Assembly (NCBI GenBank): GCA_038729485.1
Contig: JAVYRX010000006.1
Span: 1 to 57,366, forward strand
Length of the DNA stretch: 57,366 bases
Direction: 5' to 3'
Source of the DNA: GCA-001856825 sp038729485
GTDB lineage: Archaea > Thermoplasmatota > Thermoplasmata > Thermoplasmatales > GCA-001856825
The notes under the pieces: generated by a model
Seen by the model: only the letters and a program-made list of their open reading frames with translations
Databases searched by the model: none
What the model was told of the DNA's origin: nothing
Translations under genes and position numbers: made by a program
In this document: positions 8,993 to 17,442 of the stretch, piece after piece
Layout of the letters: each line of letters opens with the position of its first letter
Position numbering within the stretch: the first letter of the stretch is position 1

Positions 8993-9211
8993 CCGGTATT
9001 CCAATTGAGAAATTGCTGCTCCTTAAATATTTTTTTTAAGCGACCGATTCTTTCTTTATAAAAAATAAATCCTCTTATTTAACGCAAATCATCGATCTCT
9101 GCTGCTTTAGAATCGTATACGTCAACATTTTCATATTGCTAATATCGCAGCAAATAGGAATTTCAAATCAAGACGGGATACTGCTCATACGAAGTCTTTA
9201 ATATTGCAGGA

Positions 9212-10360
9212 TCATTTGATTTTGTTGAAGGCGTTCTCAAAGTCTTCTATGAGGTCTGAAACATCTTCTAGACCTACAGACAGCCTTAGAAGGTTTTCCG
9301 TAATTCCTAGTCTCTTCCTTTCTTTTACAGGCAAAGATGCGTGTGTCATCGAATAAGGTTGTTCTATTAGAGATTCAACCCCTCCTAGGCTTTCTGCCAA
9401 GGCAATATATCTTAGATTCCTGAGAAACATTTTTACTTTACTCATATTGGTCTTTAGGCGAAACGAAAGCATACCGCCAAATCCAGTCATCTGTTTTGAA
9501 GCTAGGTCGTGGTATTTGAATGAGCTTAATCCCGGGTAAAAGACATCTTCAACTTCTTTCCTTTCTTCCAAATAGTTTGAAATTTCAATCGCATTCCTTT
9601 CATGTCTCTCCATTCTTACGGAGAGGGTTTTTATACCTCTGAGAGTGAGGTACGAGTCAAACGGACTAAGTACAGCCCCAATAGCATTCTGATTGAATCT
9701 GATTTTACCATATATTTCATGATCATTTACCACAACGGCGCCACCCAGCGAATCGCTGTGGCCGTTTATGTATTTCGTGGTGCTATGGATAACTATATCT
9801 GCACCCATTTTCAATGGATTCTGGAAGAAGGGGGTAGCAAACGTGTTATCGACGATCAATATGGAGCCGTATTCATGTGCAATCTTTGCAATCCTTTTGA
9901 TATCTATAATCTTCATGAGGGGGTTAGAAGGAGATTCAATCCACACTGCCTTCTTTCCTTCGAATATCTTTTCATTAAAATTTCCAGCGAGATCAACAGT
10001 TTTATATGACAACATAAATTTTTTCATGACTTCCTCAAATAATCTCCTCGTACCTCCATAAAGATCGTCAGAAGCTATGATTCCATCCCCAGCCTTAAGA
10101 ACTGAGAAGAGGGTTGTGGACTCTGCAGCTAAGCCCGAGGAGAAGGCAAGACCAAATTTCGCATCCTCTATGGAGGCAAGTTTTTCCTCAAGGGCTTTTC
10201 TAGTTGGGTTTCCTGTTCTAACGTATTCATATCCTCCAGTTGGGGAGCCGGGTTCTTTTCTCGCAAATGTGGTAGAAATGTGTATAGGCACGACAACATC
10301 TCCGCTTTCGTTGAAATTGGGTTCTTCTCCTATATGTATTGACTTCGTCGAGAACCTCAT
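9212..10360 (-). CDS. Cystathionine gamma-synthase/gamma-lyase family PLP enzyme
   Basis: A Cys/Met-metabolism PLP enzyme of 382 residues, the normal family length. The PLP lysine is in IHSTTKYINGHSD, the cofactor-binding aspartate in ILIVDNTFATP, and the phosphate-binding region in FSSGLAAES. It could run forward (cystathionine gamma-synthase) or reverse transsulfuration (gamma-lyase, giving cysteine). The ATG overlaps the stop codon of the upstream cysteine synthase/CBS-like gene as ATGA, with GGAGG before it, so the two are translationally coupled. The pairing with a CBS/cysteine-synthase gene favours the reverse route, homocysteine to cysteine, but the exact direction cannot be read from sequence. 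Confidence 0.9.
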   Translation of the reverse strand: MRFSTKSIHIGEEPNFNESGDVVVPIHISTTFARKEPGSPTGGYEYVRTGNPTRKALEEKLASIEDAKFGLAFSSGLAAESTTLFSVLKAGDGIIASDDLYGGTRRLFEEVMKKFMLSYKTVDLAGNFNEKIFEGKKAVWIESPSNPLMKIIDIKRIAKIAHEYGSILIVDNTFATPFFQNPLKMGADIVIHSTTKYINGHSDSLGGAVVVNDHEIYGKIRFNQNAIGAVLSPFDSYLTLRGIKTLSVRMERHERNAIEISNYLEERKEVEDVFYPGLSSFKYHDLASKQMTGFGGMLSFRLKTNMSKVKMFLRNLRYIALAESLGGVESLIEQPYSMTHASLPVKERKRLGITENLLRLSVGLEDVSDLIEDFENAFNKIK

Positions 10361-11331
10361 TGTTTTTCCTCCATGAAATTATTCCTTATCATCCACTCAT
10401 CGCTATATATCTTGCTCAGGTATCTGTATCCAGAATCCGGAAATATCACCAGGATATTTTTTCCCTTAAATTTGGGCGCAATTCTCAATGCAGCTAGCAT
10501 TGCGGACCCACTAGACCCTCCTGCAAATATACCTTCTTCACGGGCAAGTCTTCTAGCCATTAGAAACGATTCTTTATCATTAACCTGGATTATATCATCA
10601 ATGACTGAAAAATCTACGGCCTTTACGATGTAATCCTCACCTATGCCTTCGACTTTATAAGTATGCGGTTCTATGACCCTGCCTTCCTTAAAATAATTAT
10701 AAAAAACAGAGCCTTCGGGATCTACACCAATTATCTTTACCTTAGGATTTCTTTCTTTCAAATACCTGCCAATACCAGATATAGTCCCGCCTGTGCCTAT
10801 ACCAGCCACGAGAGCATCTATTTTTCCGTCCATTTGTTTCCATATTTCGGGGCCAGTAGTTTCATAATGGCACCTAATGTTGTCTGGATTGTTGTACTGG
10901 TCCGGATAGTATGCCTTCATTTCTTCTGCGATCTTCCTTGCCATTGAATAATAACTTTCTGGAGAATCATAAGTTACATCGGTCGGGGTGACTACTACTT
11001 CAGCACCGAAGGCTTTCATTAAATTTATCTTCTCTTGACTCATCTTGTCAGGGATCGTTATAATCGCTTTCTTGCCAGTAACGGCAGAGATCATTGCTAT
11101 TGCCGCACCTGTATTTCCTGATGAATTTTCTACAATGACGTTCTTCAATTTGCCTGACTTTTCTGCTTCCTTCATAATGTAGTACGCCATCCTGTCCTTT
11201 ATGCTTCCACCAGGATTGAAGTATTCGAGCTTTGCAAAAATATTACTTTCGTTAGTTCCAATTTTATTAATTCTAACAATTGGTGTATTTCCTATGGTTT
11301 CCAATACATTCCTGAATACTTGCACGGTCAC
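10357..11331 (-). CDS. Cysteine synthase/cystathionine beta-synthase family PLP enzyme
   Basis: A fold-type II PLP enzyme. The PLP lysine is in NPGGSIKDRMAYY, the substrate loop in VENSSGNTGAA, and the phosphate-binding glycine loop in GIGTGGTISGIGRY. It either condenses serine with homocysteine (CBS) or makes cysteine from an activated serine and sulfide; the coupled cystathionine-type lyase gene downstream favours CBS. No CBS regulatory domains follow the catalytic domain. The start is GTG 11331; a TTG at 11340 and a GTG at 11325 are in frame, and the AT-rich box on the minus strand near 11350-11362 fits a leaderless start around 11331. Confidence 0.88.
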   Translation of the reverse strand: MTVQVFRNVLETIGNTPIVRINKIGTNESNIFAKLEYFNPGGSIKDRMAYYIMKEAEKSGKLKNVIVENSSGNTGAAIAMISAVTGKKAIITIPDKMSQEKINLMKAFGAEVVVTPTDVTYDSPESYYSMARKIAEEMKAYYPDQYNNPDNIRCHYETTGPEIWKQMDGKIDALVAGIGTGGTISGIGRYLKERNPKVKIIGVDPEGSVFYNYFKEGRVIEPHTYKVEGIGEDYIVKAVDFSVIDDIIQVNDKESFLMARRLAREEGIFAGGSSGSAMLAALRIAPKFKGKNILVIFPDSGYRYLSKIYSDEWMIRNNFMEEKQ

Positions 11332-11340
11332 ATGAGGCAA

Positions 11341-11918
11341 ATATTACATAAAATTATTTACACGTCTTATTCGCTTTTTTCGAGCGGGAAATTAGCTTCA
11401 TTTCCTACCTTGTTTGCTAATTGAATGCGTTCCTCACTCACCTCTAAAAGTATCACATTTTTCCTATATATATTGCGCATAAAATGCCATTATTAATCCA
11501 TGGGGCCAGTGCCTACTATTATGAGATTATGTGAATTTATACTCCTCACAACATGAACGACCGCTGATAGGGGTTCTGCAAAAGCTGCCTTTCTAATATC
11601 TGCTTTTTTATTAATTTTATAGACAAATCTCGCAGGAGCCTTTACAAACTCAGTATATCCTCTTATGATATTCTTCTTGTTTATGCATAAGAGGTTTTGG
11701 GAAAACCTCTTTGTTCTTTTGTCAGCAAAAATATCCGGGGTTGCCAATTTTTACAATACTGCAATAATCGCATCTCTATAAGTTTGGAAAACTGTCAACG
11801 ATTTATTTCTCCACGACCTAACACCTATGACAGCAGATGATCTTTCTGATGGCGCAGAAAGTTTCCTTTATCATCATTTCATTAGGAAATTTTATTATCA
11901 CACACTTATTCTTACATC
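11341..11918. other. Spacer before the insertion sequence, containing a gene remnant
   Basis: Apart from the dehydrogenase remnant listed separately, I see only AT-rich promoter-like sequence for the cysteine synthase gene. No intact gene or RNA is visible between 11750 and the left end of the insertion sequence. Confidence 0.5.
11493..11747 (-). pseudogene. Fragment of a medium-chain (zinc-type) alcohol dehydrogenase
   Basis: The 84-codon frame encodes a piece that resembles sorbitol/alcohol dehydrogenases: GYTEFVKAPARFVYKI corresponds to the usual GYAEYVxVPxxxVxxI, AFAEPLSAVVHVVR to the AxxEPLACxxHAxR stretch, and LIIVGTGPM to the start of the Rossmann GxGPIG motif, where two stop codons follow. 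The N-terminal zinc-binding domain and the rest of the Rossmann domain are missing on both sides. It is therefore a remnant, close to an insertion sequence but not directly interrupted by it. Confidence 0.7.
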
Positions 11919-11939
11919 TGCTGCGTGACTTTACATCTA
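11919..11939. repeat. Left target duplication and left terminal repeat of the IS
   Basis: TGCTG (11919-11923) is the target duplication and 11924-11939 the terminal repeat CGTGACTTTACATCTA. The matching copies are at 13681-13685 and 13665-13680. Confidence 0.92.
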
Positions 11940-11994
11940 TGTTACTTTTGTTGATCTGGGAGTAAGCATTTCAGGCTCTTTTTCAATTTACATC

Positions 11995-12005
11995 TGTGGG
12001 TGCAC
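11995..12005. repeat. Subterminal inverted repeat of the IS, left copy
   Basis: TGTGGGTGCAC here is perfectly complementary to GTGCACCCACA at 13598-13608 near the other end of the element. The copies lie about 71 and 72 bases inside the two ends, so they may be internal transposase-binding sites. The left copy abuts the transposase stop codon. Confidence 0.75.
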
Positions 12006-13498
12006 TACTTTGTTATGAGTTCATCAAGTCTCATGATCCTTCCTATCGTCTTTCCCGTTTCCGATTTGAAGTCCAGTCTTGCTCTCACAGTTTTTCCCCT
12101 TGCTGCATAAACCACCATTATATCCTTCATGTTCTCCACCATCGACGCCAGTGACATTGTGCTGTCACTTCTGTGCATCTCGTTGTATATCAGAGAAAGG
12201 AACAGGTATGACAGAAGGGACATGAACATGTGCACCCTTATCTTCTGTGGGGTCCAGTGGTATACGGGAAATGCAATATCCATTGTATTGATTGTGCGGA
12301 AGCAGTGTTCCACCCTGTTTCTTTTTCTGTATAAGTCAATGATGTCCTCTGCCTTCATGTTATCAATGTCTGTGAAAAGCGCGTTAATGCCAAGCATCCT
12401 CAACCTGGCCGACATCCTCTCGTGATCTATGCGCAGATCTGGCAACAGGATGGTCTCATTGAGGTTCTGGGATTCCAAGTATAATCCTGCCCGTTCCATG
12501 GCATCGGAATCGCCGGATTCAATTATGCGTCTTGCCCTCATGTATACCCTCCTGAAAACATTCATGAAATAACTGATGCGTTTTCTCTGCAGTTTAGAGC
12601 TGTGATACACAATTATCCTGTGGTTGCTGCCATATACGGCCCTGTGAGTCTCAGTGAATGAATCCCTGTCCACTGTAAGATCAAGAAGATCCCTGTGGTC
12701 TGAAAGTATAAGGGCGCCAATGTACTTCCTGCCCTGAAGGATTTTCACATTCTCTGCGGAGTTGTATCCCCTGTCGAATATTATGATCGAATCCTCCGGG
12801 ATCTGCTTTACCATTTCGGGAAAGGTCCTTGAATCATGTATGTTCCCTGCATATGCATTCCAGAATAATGGTATGTAATCATAATTGGCACCGATGTAAT
12901 ACGACACCTGGTTCAGGTCATAACGATGCGCCTTGTTATGCCCCCTCTTAGCCATGTCATTCTCCTCCATGTATGTATACATATTTGATGCATCCACAAA
13001 TATCCTGGAGAAATCGTAACCCATACCCATGACCTTTTTCCTCAAGGCTTTCATGATCTTATCCATGTGTTCATCGTTTATGCGATCCATGAAGTTCCAG
13101 AAGTCCTGAGAACCCTTCTTTGGATACACAGTGGATGCATAGTCCCTCTGCATCCATCTCTCAATGCCGCTCTTTGATTCCGGATCGGATAAACGGTTCA
13201 TTATGAACAGCAGCACATAGTCGCCGGGAGACATGCCTTTGCCATTGTGACTCATGACATTATTGACAATGGACCTTATTCCAATGCTATCCTCCATCCT
13301 TAAGACGCATAGAGTTGATCCGCTGCTGTATGCTGTTATCTCGATCTCATTGAGATCATTTCCTATCGTCTTTGCAAGTTCATCTGCTGTACCCACACTC
13401 ACCTCCTTGACTATTGCCGGGATGCCATTGATACGTTTCTTCCACCTTATTACAAGGTACCTGTTCTTGCCTGAACGTTTGTAAGCAAAGCATGCCAT
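12005..13498 (-). CDS. IS1634-like DDE transposase
   Basis: The 497-residue protein is the transposase of the surrounding insertion sequence. DDE-type motifs visible are IFVDASN (first Asp), IIFDRGYNS (second Asp) and YRKRNRVEHCFRTIN, the Y-(2)-R-(3)-E-(6)-K-like signature of IS4-superfamily enzymes with the catalytic Glu. The N-terminal 100 residues should hold the DNA-binding part. The frame is uninterrupted from ATG 13498 to the stop at 12005, so it may be active. Hydrophobic helices near MFMSLLSYLFLSLIY are typical of the C-terminal core and do not indicate a membrane protein. Confidence 0.93.
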   Translation of the reverse strand: MACFAYKRSGKNRYLVIRWKKRINGIPAIVKEVSVGTADELAKTIGNDLNEIEITAYSSGSTLCVLRMEDSIGIRSIVNNVMSHNGKGMSPGDYVLLFIMNRLSDPESKSGIERWMQRDYASTVYPKKGSQDFWNFMDRINDEHMDKIMKALRKKVMGMGYDFSRIFVDASNMYTYMEENDMAKRGHNKAHRYDLNQVSYYIGANYDYIPLFWNAYAGNIHDSRTFPEMVKQIPEDSIIIFDRGYNSAENVKILQGRKYIGALILSDHRDLLDLTVDRDSFTETHRAVYGSNHRIIVYHSSKLQRKRISYFMNVFRRVYMRARRIIESGDSDAMERAGLYLESQNLNETILLPDLRIDHERMSARLRMLGINALFTDIDNMKAEDIIDLYRKRNRVEHCFRTINTMDIAFPVYHWTPQKIRVHMFMSLLSYLFLSLIYNEMHRSDSTMSLASMVENMKDIMVVYAARGKTVRARLDFKSETGKTIGRIMRLDELITK

Positions 13499-13597
13499 TG
13501 ATAGTTATAGTGCACCTTAATGAAAATTGCCATTCATATCTATTGTACAAATAAGTGCAATGCACAGTCTAATATGTGTTGCATAAAAATACCAATC

Positions 13598-13608
13598 GTG
13601 CACCCACA
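13598..13608. repeat. Subterminal inverted repeat of the IS, right copy
   Basis: GTGCACCCACA, complement of 11995-12005; see the left copy. Confidence 0.75.
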
Positions 13609-13664
13609 ATTTAATATGCAAAAAACTGGCACAATTAAAGGATTTCAGAGAAACTAGAGAAAAG

Positions 13665-13685
13665 TAGATGTAAAGTCACGTGCTG
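13665..13685. repeat. Right terminal repeat and right target duplication of the IS
   Basis: 13665-13680 is the right terminal repeat and 13681-13685 (TGCTG) the second copy of the target duplication. Confidence 0.92.
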
Positions 13686-13788
13686 TGTTTTTAAAATGTA
13701 ATTTATGACTAAATATTTTGATTGAGATTTAACGTAAAGGTGTAACCCCCCCTTATCAATTATCTCTACCTTTGAATTAAATTGGCAA

Positions 13789-13884
13789 CGCCGGGAGGGA
13801 GATTTGAACTCCCGATCTCTTGCGAGAACAGGCTTTCTGTAAGCTGTTCCAGGCCTGCGCCTTTCCGGACTGGGCCACCCCGGC
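13789..13884 (-). tRNA. tRNA-Ser(GGA) with a 12-base intron
   Basis: On the minus strand the acceptor GCCGGGG pairs with TCCCGGC, the discriminator is G (as in serine tRNAs), the T-arm is GGGAG-TTCAAAT-CTCCC and the long variable arm is TCTC-GCAA-GAGA. The anticodon stem CAGGC/GCCTG encloses 19 bases rather than 7. Removing 12 gives the normal loop CTGGAAA with anticodon GGA (13850-13848), leaving a mature length of 84. CTG and CAG inside the loop can pair, leaving GAA and AAA as three-base bulges, so a relaxed bulge-helix-bulge at the canonical position near 37/38 is plausible. CCA is not encoded. Confidence 0.92.
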
Positions 13885-13938
13885 TATGATTATCCTCAAG
13901 GACACAAGGTTTATTATTATTTCCACATTTAGAGGCCA

Positions 13939-14700
13939 ATGGAACTCCTCACGGGTGCATTGGAATCGATCAATTTATTCATTAGGGAGTTCGTTGGGGA
14001 TAGAAGCGTAGTGATAGGTATCTCCGGTGGAATAGATTCCGCTCTTGTGTCATATCTCCTGAAAGCGAATATAGGGAGGGAAAAAATCCATTTGTATTCC
14101 CTGCCTTTTGGTAAAGAAAATACCGACGTCAAAAAGGTTGCAGATTTTTTGGAAATGAAGTACGAGACAGTAGATCTTTCATCACTTTTAGGATTTTTCT
14201 CAGGATATGAAATGGATTCAAGGACAATTGGGAACATAAAGGCAAGACTTCGAATGGTCTTTCTGTACTCAATGGCAAACAAGCTTAACGGCCTCGTTGC
14301 TGGTACTTCGAATAAAAGCGAGCTGTTGACTGGATATTTTACGAAATACGGAGACGGAGGCTCGGATTTCCAGCCAATAGGTGATCTTTATAAGACGCAG
14401 GTTTTCGAGATAGCGAGGATGCTTCATTTTCCGCCTTGGCTTATCGCAAAGAGACCAAGTGCGGAGTTATGGGAAGGGCAAACAGACGAAGCCGAATTGG
14501 GAATAACTTATGATAAACTGGATAAAATCTTAGAGTGCCTGGAGTATCTGAAAGCACCTGAGAAATGCGAAGTCGAAGGCTGTTCAAAGCAAGAGGTTGA
14601 GCGGATATATACCCTAGTTCAGAAGAATGCTCACAAAAGAATTAATTTCTACATTCCGAAAATCAGTTTCAGATCTGTTGGCACTGATTGGCTGGAATAG
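13939..14700 (+). CDS. nadE: NAD+ synthetase (ammonia-dependent)
   Basis: NadE makes NAD+ from deamido-NAD+, ATP and ammonia. The 253-residue length fits the single-domain ammonia-using form without a glutaminase domain. The PP-loop SGGIDS is at residues 29-34; further family features are GTSNKSELLTGYFTKYGDGGSD and KRPSAELWEGQTDEAELG. It is divergent from tRNA-Ser: TATA-like tttattatta around 13910-13920 precedes the ATG by about 25 bases, which fits a leaderless message. Confidence 0.95.
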   Translation: MELLTGALESINLFIREFVGDRSVVIGISGGIDSALVSYLLKANIGREKIHLYSLPFGKENTDVKKVADFLEMKYETVDLSSLLGFFSGYEMDSRTIGNIKARLRMVFLYSMANKLNGLVAGTSNKSELLTGYFTKYGDGGSDFQPIGDLYKTQVFEIARMLHFPPWLIAKRPSAELWEGQTDEAELGITYDKLDKILECLEYLKAPEKCEVEGCSKQEVERIYTLVQKNAHKRINFYIPKISFRSVGTDWLE

Positions 14701-14710
14701 TTTGCTGCGA

Positions 14711-15046
14711 TCAAACAAGCTTTAGATTGCCCGTTATGCTGTCAATTAAAGAATCTTCGTCAGGGCCAAATCCAGCACAAGTGAGCGTATTTGGTTCAAC
14801 TTGTGTAAAACCTGCATCCCTTATCGGGCAAGTCCTTATTCCCATTATTTCCGCTTTCTTTATGAGTTCTAGAAGCTCATCTTCATTCTTAACCCATACC
14901 ACAATCTTCTTTTGTCCTTCCTTTATCCAGGTTTCCCTTTTTGAAGATTGTTTCAGCGTACACTCTACCGCTGCGTGCGCCACCTGCACCGCTATCTTTC
15001 CACGTCCCATGTCAAGGTCTTTCCTGACCGCTACTGCCAACTTCAC
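14711..15046 (-). CDS. pth2: Peptidyl-tRNA hydrolase, archaeal/eukaryotic type (Pth2)
   Basis: Pth2 frees tRNA from peptidyl-tRNA that has dropped off ribosomes. The 111-residue protein has the family N-terminus KLAVAVRKDLDMGRGKIAVQVAHAAV and the C-terminal RDAGFTQVEPNTLTCAGFGP motif with the conserved DAGxTQ and GPxxxxxID elements. The start is GTG 15046. It converges with nadE, ten bases apart, and is divergent from the membrane protein at 15089. Confidence 0.95.
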   Translation of the reverse strand: MKLAVAVRKDLDMGRGKIAVQVAHAAVECTLKQSSKRETWIKEGQKKIVVWVKNEDELLELIKKAEIMGIRTCPIRDAGFTQVEPNTLTCAGFGPDEDSLIDSITGNLKLV

Positions 15047-15088
15047 TTATGAGAGAAATTATAATTACTATATATTAGATTGGCCCAC

Positions 15089-15730
15089 GTGAATTTCTAC
15101 GCAGCTATCCTGATTTCTCTCGGAGTATTCACAATTCTTTTCTATCTTAACTGGAACAGGATAGATAAAATAGTGGATGAAAGCACGTTTGCAAGGTTTC
15201 TCTTGTACGGTATTCTTCTTGGCATCGTTTACACCGTCCTTTTCCTCTATGCCTTCCTTACGATTTCAACGTATATTGATCTTATGTTTCTAGTGACGTT
15301 TCTTTTTCTGCCACTACTATCGTCCGGCGAACAGCTATCCGTTATCACAGGAAAATATAGACAAAGAGAAGATCTATATCAGCTTGGATCGTCCCTCGGG
15401 GGGGCATTCTCTTTCCCAGTTTCATTCGGGATTGCCATAGTCACAGAGGGCGGCTTCCAAGACTATTTTTATGTCGCATTGATTGCCTCCTTCGCCTTCA
15501 TAACCAACCTAATGTCAGGAACGCTCCTTGCAGAGGGGGCAAAATTTAACAAAATTCGGCTCTATTACGCATTAGCGTTTCTTGTGCAGATATTGTTTTC
15601 TTCTGCTGTTTTCCTTGAATATCTTAAGGGTTCATACGCTTTGATCGCCGTGGTTCCTGAAGTCATATTAGCAACGTTCCTATATTTCGGATTCTTTCAC
15701 AAACAGCTTGGCACCGCCAGAAGTGCTTAA
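15089..15730 (+). CDS. Polytopic membrane protein of unknown function
   Basis: I do not recognise the family. The product has about six to seven hydrophobic segments, a short cytoplasmic-type loop TGKYRQREDLYQ in the middle and a brief polar tail. GTG 15089 is chosen because an AT-rich box (aattataattac, about 15057-15068) places a leaderless start there; TTG 15080 would add three residues. Neighbours give no functional hint. Confidence 0.65.
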   Translation: MNFYAAILISLGVFTILFYLNWNRIDKIVDESTFARFLLYGILLGIVYTVLFLYAFLTISTYIDLMFLVTFLFLPLLSSGEQLSVITGKYRQREDLYQLGSSLGGAFSFPVSFGIAIVTEGGFQDYFYVALIASFAFITNLMSGTLLAEGAKFNKIRLYYALAFLVQILFSSAVFLEYLKGSYALIAVVPEVILATFLYFGFFHKQLGTARSA

Positions 15731-15799
15731 TGTATTGATTTTTGGCAGTGCGGCTTCTGAGGGAAAACTTATATCAATGGAAAAACAGTAAGGCAGTCA

Positions 15800-16294
15800 A
15801 TGATTCTACCGTCAGTTACTATAAAGAAGAGAAAAATAGTTGAATCCGATTCCCTTCTCGAATATGCTTCAGGCCCCCTGTGGGTAATCGACGAGGATTT
15901 CAAAGATGGAAGGGAACTCAACTTCTCACTTTATGACGATCTCTCTGCTCTTTATAATCTGTATCTAGATGCAGAGCTGGGTCATGTTGACGACGTTGAG
16001 GATGCATTAACCGCGGGGGCGCATATGGTGACGGTAACCGAAAGAACAAATCATGAAAGACTCAGGGAGATATTATCTATCACCGAATCTGCGATATTCT
16101 ACGTCAGGGGTGACTCAAGAAAGGCATACTATTTTCTTCAAAATGGAGGAGCTTATGTCTTCTCCGACAATGATGTTATCGAAGGAGCAAAGGTACAATT
16201 TACGAGCAAGCTGAGATGCGAAAACTGTTATATTGTAGTGCCAATAGGAGATTTAAATGGGGGACGAAATAAGGAAGCTTCTTCTCTACCTTAA
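15800..16294 (+). CDS. Small archaeal protein, possibly HisA-related
   Basis: The 164-residue product contains WVIDEDFKDGRELNFSLYDDLS and LYLDAELGHVDDVEDALTAGAHMVTV, which look like strand-helix units of a TIM-barrel of the HisA/HisF-related archaeal group, but it is much shorter than HisA (about 240), so at most a partial barrel. Function is unknown. A TATA-like ttatatc near 15769-15775 fits a leaderless ATG at 15800. It overlaps the next gene by 38 bases, suggesting translational coupling. Confidence 0.6.
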   Translation: MILPSVTIKKRKIVESDSLLEYASGPLWVIDEDFKDGRELNFSLYDDLSALYNLYLDAELGHVDDVEDALTAGAHMVTVTERTNHERLREILSITESAIFYVRGDSRKAYYFLQNGGAYVFSDNDVIEGAKVQFTSKLRCENCYIVVPIGDLNGGRNKEASSLP

Positions 16295-16718
16295 GAGAAG
16301 CACAGGAAAATACGAATTTTCAGAGACCGAAATAATGAACACTATATCCATAAAATCCAGGTATCTTACGCCGGACCAAGTCAAGGATTTCATAAGAATA
16401 GCCGTTGAGAATAGGTGCCTTACCCTGATTAACGGGCAATATAGGATAACGTGTTCTCTTGACGGTATTGACATAAGCCTTGAGTACAGGCCTGACTTCA
16501 ACCTAATTCTCGAGAGTAAGGACGCAAGGGACGACACGGACCTCCTAATATCGGAAATAGTAAATAAAACGGGAAAGAGCAAAAAGGAAGTGGCCGCCGA
16601 AATAAATAGGATTAGGGAAAGAAATCCTTACCTAGGAGCTAGAACTGCGGCCCTGATTATCGCGAGATTGGCGGGAATTGAGATTGATAAATTTCTCGAA
16701 TCAAGGCGATCCCTTTGA
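16257..16718 (+). CDS. DUF2240 family archaeal protein
   Basis: The 153-residue product matches the archaea-specific DUF2240 pattern: an N-terminal winged-helix-like half (LLLYLKRSTGKYEFSETEIMN, then LTPDQVKDFIRIAVENRCLT) and a C-terminal helical half ending YLGARTAALIIARLAGIEIDKFLE. The family is conserved in euryarchaea and may bind nucleic acid, but no function is established. ATG 16257 has AGGAG six bases before it and lies inside the preceding gene. The end overlaps the convergent TPR gene by 18 bases. Confidence 0.75.
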   Translation: MGDEIRKLLLYLKRSTGKYEFSETEIMNTISIKSRYLTPDQVKDFIRIAVENRCLTLINGQYRITCSLDGIDISLEYRPDFNLILESKDARDDTDLLISEIVNKTGKSKKEVAAEINRIRERNPYLGARTAALIIARLAGIEIDKFLESRRSL

Positions 16719-17441
16719 AAATTCAAGAGGATCCTTGTTCAAGTAAGATGCGTATTTAGTTGCTGCATCGTACATTTCAAGCTCCATTGCAATGTCTGAT
16801 GCCGCATCGAATATCTCTGAGTAATCTGATACATACCTGATTCTTTCCTCCTTTCTTTTGAGTTTTGAAGCATTCACTGTTACCCTCTTGATTGCATCCT
16901 CTATTATGTGTAGAGCGGCTTCGCCTTTTCCATTTTCTAAGAGGAGGTAAGAGTAATTGACTGTTGCCTGGGCGAGCATGTCGATGTTGTTTAGCTCGTC
17001 GGCTTCCTTTATGGCCTTTTCGAACATGGCAGATGCCTCCTTAAAGTCATCTGTAATTGTTGCAATTGATATCGTCGAATAAATGATGTTGTCACGATCG
17101 TTCAAGTCTTGGTATATGCTCAGTGCCTTTTTCCCTAGCTCTTCTGCTTTCTTTGTATCTTCAAGTGAGAGAATCTGACTTAGTAGAAGATACGAATCTG
17201 CTATTCCCTTCTGGTCATTGATTTCGGTAGCTATGTTTAGGGCATTTTCTGCAGTCTCCTTTGCGCTCTCTTGATCTGGGGTTTCCTGGTACAGGAAGCA
17301 CTCCGCTTTTATCCTGAGAATCTCAGATTTTGAAGTCCCGGATTCTAGCTTGCCAATGTTTTCGTCAATATATGCAATGCACCCCTTGAGTTCTCCGTTG
17401 TCCTCAAGCTCCCTTGCTTTTTCAATTATGTCGCTGTCCAT
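16701..17441 (-). CDS. Tetratricopeptide-repeat protein
   Basis: The 246-residue, acidic protein consists of about six helix-turn-helix units with the TPR pattern (for example AKETAENALNIATEINDQKG, AEELGKKALSIYQDLNDRDN, ASAMFEKAIKEADELNNIDM). Such proteins act as protein-interaction scaffolds; partner unknown. The ATG at 17441 comes one base after the epimerase stop codon with AAGGAG before it, so it is co-transcribed with ribulose-phosphate epimerase. Confidence 0.8.
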   Translation of the reverse strand: MDSDIIEKARELEDNGELKGCIAYIDENIGKLESGTSKSEILRIKAECFLYQETPDQESAKETAENALNIATEINDQKGIADSYLLLSQILSLEDTKKAEELGKKALSIYQDLNDRDNIIYSTISIATITDDFKEASAMFEKAIKEADELNNIDMLAQATVNYSYLLLENGKGEAALHIIEDAIKRVTVNASKLKRKEERIRYVSDYSEIFDAASDIAMELEMYDAATKYASYLNKDPLEFSKGSP

Positions 17442-17442
17442 C

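Larger units (their letters stand above)
11924..13680 (-). mobile_element. Complete IS1634-like insertion sequence (IS4 superfamily)
   Basis: The 1757-bp element has 16-bp perfect terminal inverted repeats, CGTGACTTTACATCTA at 11924-11939 and its complement at 13665-13680. It is flanked by a direct 5-bp repeat TGCTG (11919-11923 and 13681-13685), a target-site duplication. It contains one transposase gene on the minus strand filling most of its length. Intact ends, duplication and open frame point to a recent and possibly active insertion. It sits between a dehydrogenase remnant and tRNA-Ser. Confidence 0.93.

Noticed and set aside
13380..13565. Plus- and minus-strand frames at the 3' end of the IS
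   Set aside because: They are shadows of the transposase and of the terminal region, without family features.
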